Assembly (NCBI GenBank): GCA_030018635.1
Contig: JASEHU010000123.1
Location: 1-6,507 of the forward strand
DNA: 6,507 nt
Reading direction: 5' to 3'
Source: a bacterium
GTDB taxonomy: Bacteria > UBA9089 > CG2-30-40-21 > SBAY01
Below the pieces are notes generated by a model. That model was not told where the DNA came from, did no database searches, and saw only the letters and a list, made by a program, of their open reading frames with translations. Positions 3,699 through 6,507 of the stretch are shown piece after piece (within the stretch, counting starts at the first letter, position 1; each line of letters starts with the position of its first letter). The position numbers and the translations under genes were made by a program.

Positions 3699-6420
3699 TC
3701 CTTTTCTTGCACCGTTCTATGTAATCTCGTGCCTCTGTGACTAAATCTTTTCTGGAGACAAAATTCTTGATTAAACTCTCAAATTCTACGCTTGCCTCTT
3801 TATATTCTCCTTCTTCATATAAACACACACCAATTCTAAATTGGGAATCAGCCGTCCATTCAGAATCAGGGTATTGTTTGACCAATGCCCTGAAGGTCAT
3901 AATAGCAAAAGTTTTATCATTGTCTTTAATAAAACACCGTCCTAACCAATAAAGGACATCATCGATTTGAGCGGATTTGGGATATTCATCGATGAATAAA
4001 TTATACTCCTCGATAGCCTTTTTAATCTCTCCTTGATTATAATAAATCTCCCCGATTCGATACCGTAATTCTGCACATAATTCCTTTTCTTCCGGATTGG
4101 TCTGTATGAAATTTCGATAAACGGCAATTGCCTCAGTATATTTTTTCTGTTGAAACAGGCAATTCCCCAATTGATACAAGGCATCTTTTTTTATTCCGCT
4201 TGAGGCAGCAAGGTTTTTAATTACCTTTTGATAGGCATCTCCTGCCTCTTTAAATTTTTTTAGATTATAAAGGCATGTCCCTACTTGATACTGTGCCTCA
4301 TTAGCTAAAGCCAGGGATGGGAACTTATCAATCACCTGCTGATAGATAGTAAGTGCATCCTCATATTTACCCTGGCTATAATAAGTCCAGCCTAACCAGT
4401 AGATAGATTTTGGAAGATATTTGCTTTCAGGATAGCCTTTAATCAATTTCAAGAAATATTGTTGGCTAACCCCAAATTTTCCCTGTTTATAGTAACTTTG
4501 AGCCAATTGATAGAGACAGGCATCGATTAATCTACTTTTAGGATAATCAATGATGAGCTTTAGATAAGTATCTATTGCCTGTTGATATTCCTTTAAATTA
4601 AAGAGGCAATTGCCTGTTTTGTAAAGCACCTCAGGGATTAATGTCTGGTCCTTGTTAGAAGGCATAGAAAGGAAATTTCTGAATTCCTCAACAGCATCTT
4701 TATATCTCCCTTCAAGATAATAAGACCACCCAATCCCATATCGAATTCTATGTAAAAGATTACTTAAATCTTTTGGTGAATACTGTTTCTGTAATTGCAA
4801 AAAGCAACCTCTGGCCTTTTCATATTGTTGGAGTTGGCCATATGCAAGCCCTAACTGATAACATACATCCTGAGATAAAGGATGTATGGGATAATTTTTT
4901 AGAAAATGATTATAGACATCAGCGGCTGATAAATAATCCTTTTTAACAAAAAATTTATTTCCTGATTCATAAAGTGCCAATGGTGTCCAGGTTGATGTTA
5001 AGTATCCGGCCATCATCCGATAGCAGATAGCCTTCGCCCCTACAAAATCATCTGTTTTAATATAAGCGAGAACTAATTCATACAATATTCGTGGTATCAA
5101 TGGATTTTCAGGACAGTCTTTGAACATATTTTCATAAGTAACAATTACCTTTTGGAATTCAGTTTGTCTTTTATATATCTCACCGAGTTGGAAATAGGCG
5201 TGAGATTTAAGGTCAGGCTCTTTGAAATTTTTGATTACTCCCTCAAAACAGGATTTAGCCTCATCAAGATGAGCCAGACTCAATTCACATAATCCGAGGT
5301 TATATTGAGCATGAGCGGTAAATTCATTTTCAGGAAATCCTGTAATTAACCGTTTAAATGCCTCTTTTGCTTTTTGGTAATCCTTTAATTGCTCTAAAAG
5401 GATTTCTCCTGAATAATACAACGAGGCAAGCCTCAACGAGGCAAGCCTCTTTGATGAGGGAGGGTATTTTTCAATGATTGTAGAAAAATCCAAAACCGCC
5501 TCTTCGAAGCATCCCTGGGAAGACAAACAAAAAGCCTTAATAAATAATGCCTCCGGGAAGAGTTGATGCTGTGGATAGACATTGATAAATTTTGTTGCCT
5601 CAATAAGGGCGTTATCCCAATTTTTCTCCTGATACCAGCAATCCGCAAGATAATATTGGGACTCAGCCTGTAATTCTGTATCCGTTACCGTTGAGGTAGC
5701 ACTGATAAACCTTGAAAAAGGTAAGGTAGCCTCTTTAAAATAGCCGCAATGATAAAGACTAAGGCCCTGGAAGTAAAGACTCATAGTTAGATATGGGCTT
5801 TGCGAAGGCTTGCCTTGTTGATGATTTTTGGATATTTGGTAGAAGTATTCATAAGCCTTTGGATAATCCTGTTTTTCAAAGGAATAGCTACCTAATCTAT
5901 AGAGTGCCTCAGGGACTGCGGGACTTTCAGGATGAGAATCTATTATCCTCTGGTAAGTGGCGATTATTTCTTCTTCCGGGCGATTAAGTTTAGTTAAAAC
6001 CTGGGTAAGACGAGTCAGCACATTTGATATCAATTCACTATCCAAATGTATTTGTAAAAGGTGTTGGTATTTCTCTGAAGCCTGTTCGTATTTTTCTTGA
6101 CAATACAGACATTCGGCTAAATAGAATGTTGCCCTCACAAGAAATTCACTTTCCGGATATTTCTGGATAAATCGTGTCCATTCATCACTGGCTAAGAGAT
6201 AAAGCCCCCTATTGAATAGTTCTTTTACTCGTTCAAAATCATCTTCACCTACGGTAAAAGCTTGTTTTGTCGAGGATAAAATAGAAGTTGAAGAATATTG
6301 TCTGGCAAGAATTTCAGGTATAAGTATAAATTGGAGGGCTATAACGAGGCAAGCCTCTATCAAAAAGATTATATAAAAACGAGGCAAGCCTCTACGAGGT
6401 AAACCTCTATTTCTTTTCAT
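3694..6420 (-). CDS. Large secreted or periplasmic TPR protein with about 22 tandem TPR units
   Basis: A 908-residue protein. Residues 1-14 are Arg-rich (RGLPR twice), about 15-35 are a hydrophobic signal or anchor helix, and cleavage is plausible after EILA (39). From about 62 to 895 it is a continuous array of 34-38-residue TPR-like units with the pattern ALYxLGxxYxxxxxYxxAxxxFxxxIxxYPxS. Examples are VIDKFP..ANEAQYQVGTCLYNLKKF and DDVLYWLGRCF. The style resembles BamD and the TPR part of YbgF/CpoB. TPR superhelices bind protein partners, so this is likely a scaffold at the periplasmic side of the envelope. It precedes the plugless barrel on the same strand and probably acts with it. The ATG at 6420 is preferred: GGAGG is six bases upstream. 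The adjacent ATG at 6423 is too close, and one at 6495 adds 25 residues ahead of the signal helix. Palindromic repeats lie inside the coding sequence at residues 5-14, 22-26, 202-206 and 325-334. No catalytic domain is seen. Confidence 0.88.
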   Translation of the reverse strand: MKRNRGLPRRGLPRFYIIFLIEACLVIALQFILIPEILARQYSSTSILSSTKQAFTVGEDDFERVKELFNRGLYLLASDEWTRFIQKYPESEFLVRATFYLAECLYCQEKYEQASEKYQHLLQIHLDSELISNVLTRLTQVLTKLNRPEEEIIATYQRIIDSHPESPAVPEALYRLGSYSFEKQDYPKAYEYFYQISKNHQQGKPSQSPYLTMSLYFQGLSLYHCGYFKEATLPFSRFISATSTVTDTELQAESQYYLADCWYQEKNWDNALIEATKFINVYPQHQLFPEALFIKAFCLSSQGCFEEAVLDFSTIIEKYPPSSKRLASLRLASLYYSGEILLEQLKDYQKAKEAFKRLITGFPENEFTAHAQYNLGLCELSLAHLDEAKSCFEGVIKNFKEPDLKSHAYFQLGEIYKRQTEFQKVIVTYENMFKDCPENPLIPRILYELVLAYIKTDDFVGAKAICYRMMAGYLTSTWTPLALYESGNKFFVKKDYLSAADVYNHFLKNYPIHPLSQDVCYQLGLAYGQLQQYEKARGCFLQLQKQYSPKDLSNLLHRIRYGIGWSYYLEGRYKDAVEEFRNFLSMPSNKDQTLIPEVLYKTGNCLFNLKEYQQAIDTYLKLIIDYPKSRLIDACLYQLAQSYYKQGKFGVSQQYFLKLIKGYPESKYLPKSIYWLGWTYYSQGKYEDALTIYQQVIDKFPSLALANEAQYQVGTCLYNLKKFKEAGDAYQKVIKNLAASSGIKKDALYQLGNCLFQQKKYTEAIAVYRNFIQTNPEEKELCAELRYRIGEIYYNQGEIKKAIEEYNLFIDEYPKSAQIDDVLYWLGRCFIKDNDKTFAIMTFRALVKQYPDSEWTADSQFRIGVCLYEEGEYKEASVEFESLIKNFVSRKDLVTEARDYIERCKKRK
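5419..5449. repeat. Tandem pair of the GAGGCTTGCCTC palindrome, 15-bp period, inside the TPR gene
   Basis: Two exact copies of the 12-bp near-palindrome lie at 5423-5434 and 5438-5449. They sit within a perfect 15-bp tandem duplication (5419-5433 and 5434-5448). On the coding strand each unit reads AGGCTTGCCTCGTTG and encodes RLASL, giving RLASLRLASL at residues 325-334. Because the period is a multiple of three, copy number can change without a frameshift. The loop between the two TPR units here is five residues longer than the usual spacing. Confidence 0.85.
5805..5816. repeat. Variant palindrome in opposite orientation, AAGGCTTGCCTT on the plus strand
   Basis: It differs from GAGGCTTGCCTC only at the outermost pair (G-C changed to A-T on both sides), so the palindrome is kept. 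Four bases of flank (GTTG) also match those following the tandem copies on their coding strand. Here that strand is the plus strand, so the element is inverted relative to the other copies. It encodes QGKPS (202-206), again in a TPR linker that is five residues longer than usual. Chance resemblance is possible because one 12-mer is short. Confidence 0.45.
6346..6357. repeat. Palindrome copy inside the signal-helix codons
   Basis: An exact GAGGCTTGCCTC copy on the coding strand, flanked by ATA and GTT like other copies. It is read in a different frame and encodes EACLV (residues 22-26). This places a Glu inside the hydrophobic signal segment, which is unusual for a signal peptide and fits an inserted sequence. 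Confidence 0.8.
6381..6407. repeat. Tandem palindrome pair, one with a compensated base change, at the TPR gene start
   Basis: An exact copy at 6381-6392 and a variant at 6396-6407 are 15 bp apart, the same period as the internal pair. The variant reads GAGGTTTACCTC on the coding strand: the inner C-G pair has become T-A, so the palindrome is intact. Both are read in a third frame and encode RGLPR twice (residues 5-14), which makes up most of the positively charged n-region of the signal peptide. Confidence 0.8.
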
Positions 6421-6424
6421 CATA

Positions 6425-6433
6425 CCCCTCCCC
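6425..6433 (-). promoter_or_regulatory. G-rich ribosome binding site GGGGAGGGG of the TPR gene
   Basis: On the minus strand GGGGAGGGG is followed by T and two consecutive ATG codons. The GGAGG core is three bases from the first ATG and six from the second (6420), which favours the second. It is the only good site upstream of the signal peptide and argues against the more distant ATG at 6495. Confidence 0.7.
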
Positions 6434-6507
6434 TGATAATTAACAATTAATAACTGAACTTTTGCAAATTTTGTAGAAACCCAGTAAAATAGCATCTTTC
6501 ATTAAAT
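6434..6507 (-). other. AT-rich upstream region of the TPR-barrel operon
   Basis: These 74 bases precede the TPR gene and must contain or lead to its promoter. No confident -35/-10 pair is visible: TTGCAA is followed 17 bases later by GTTAAT, which is a poor match. A 20-codon frame starting at 6502 (MKDAILLGFYKICKS...) ends at TAA without a visible ribosome binding site in the window, so I do not call it a gene. Confidence 0.3.

Noticed and set aside
3791..3800. Half-match GCTTGCCTC to the palindromic element
   Set aside because: Only one arm matches. The codons give KEAS, a standard TPR helix sequence, so there is no palindrome and no extra residues.
3737..3952. Plus-strand and alternate-frame reading frames within the TPR gene (also near 3942-4184, 5433-5648, 5793-5987)
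   Set aside because: All lie within the continuous TPR array frame, which has clear repeat periodicity; these are shadows.
4604..4615. Perfect 12-bp palindrome AGGCAATTGCCT in the TPR gene, resembling the GAGGCTTGCCTC element
   Set aside because: It encodes GNCLF, a residue pattern repeated in other TPR units with different codons, and the linker length is normal there. It is best explained as coincidental coding sequence.
5419..6407. CRISPR array interpretation of the repeated palindrome
   Set aside because: Repeats are only 12-16 bp, irregularly spaced, in frame within a gene, and there are no spacers of uniform length or cas genes.
6421..6495. Longer TPR protein starting at the ATG at 6495
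   Set aside because: No good ribosome binding site lies before it, it would put 25 extra residues ahead of the signal helix, and a strong GGAGG sits just before the ATGs at 6423/6420.

Overview
The window looks like AT-rich chromosomal DNA from an uncultured Gram-negative bacterium. An outer membrane is implied by a TonB-receptor-type beta-barrel ending in Phe, next to a very long secreted or periplasmic TPR protein. Several short repeats are scattered between and inside genes. Nothing here fixes the phylum.

Positions 1-1819, plus strand: a tight gene run with good ribosome binding sites. It holds the C-terminal third of a FabF-type beta-ketoacyl synthase (cut by the window start), a FabZ-type hydroxyacyl-ACP dehydratase, a sugar phosphate isomerase/epimerase-type TIM barrel, and a 32-codon reading frame with a strong Shine-Dalgarno that looks like the stump of a lost gene. 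Condensation plus dehydration suggests a dedicated fatty-acyl or polyene-like pathway. The TIM barrel's substrate cannot be read from the sequence.

Positions 1820-1923: a short convergent junction with a weak hairpin and a dispersed-repeat-like sequence that runs into the end of the next gene.

Positions 1924-6420, minus strand: a probable two-gene operon. The first gene encodes a 908-residue protein with a signal peptide and about 22 TPR units. The second encodes a 551-residue TonB-receptor-like barrel with no plug domain; in its place is a short acidic and proline-rich segment. The 114-base gap is filled mostly by a large inverted repeat whose right arm supplies the TPR gene's stop codon.

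The most unusual signal is a short palindrome, GAGGCTTGCCTC on the coding strand, present five times inside the TPR gene (four exact copies and one with a compensated change), plus a sixth candidate in the opposite orientation. The copies are translated in all three frames (RGLPR, EACLV, RLASL). Two are arranged as 15-bp tandems, and the copies in the TPR array coincide with inter-repeat loops exactly 5 residues longer than the usual spacing. This resembles a tiny gene-invading palindromic element, comparable in concept to Rickettsia palindromic elements but far shorter.
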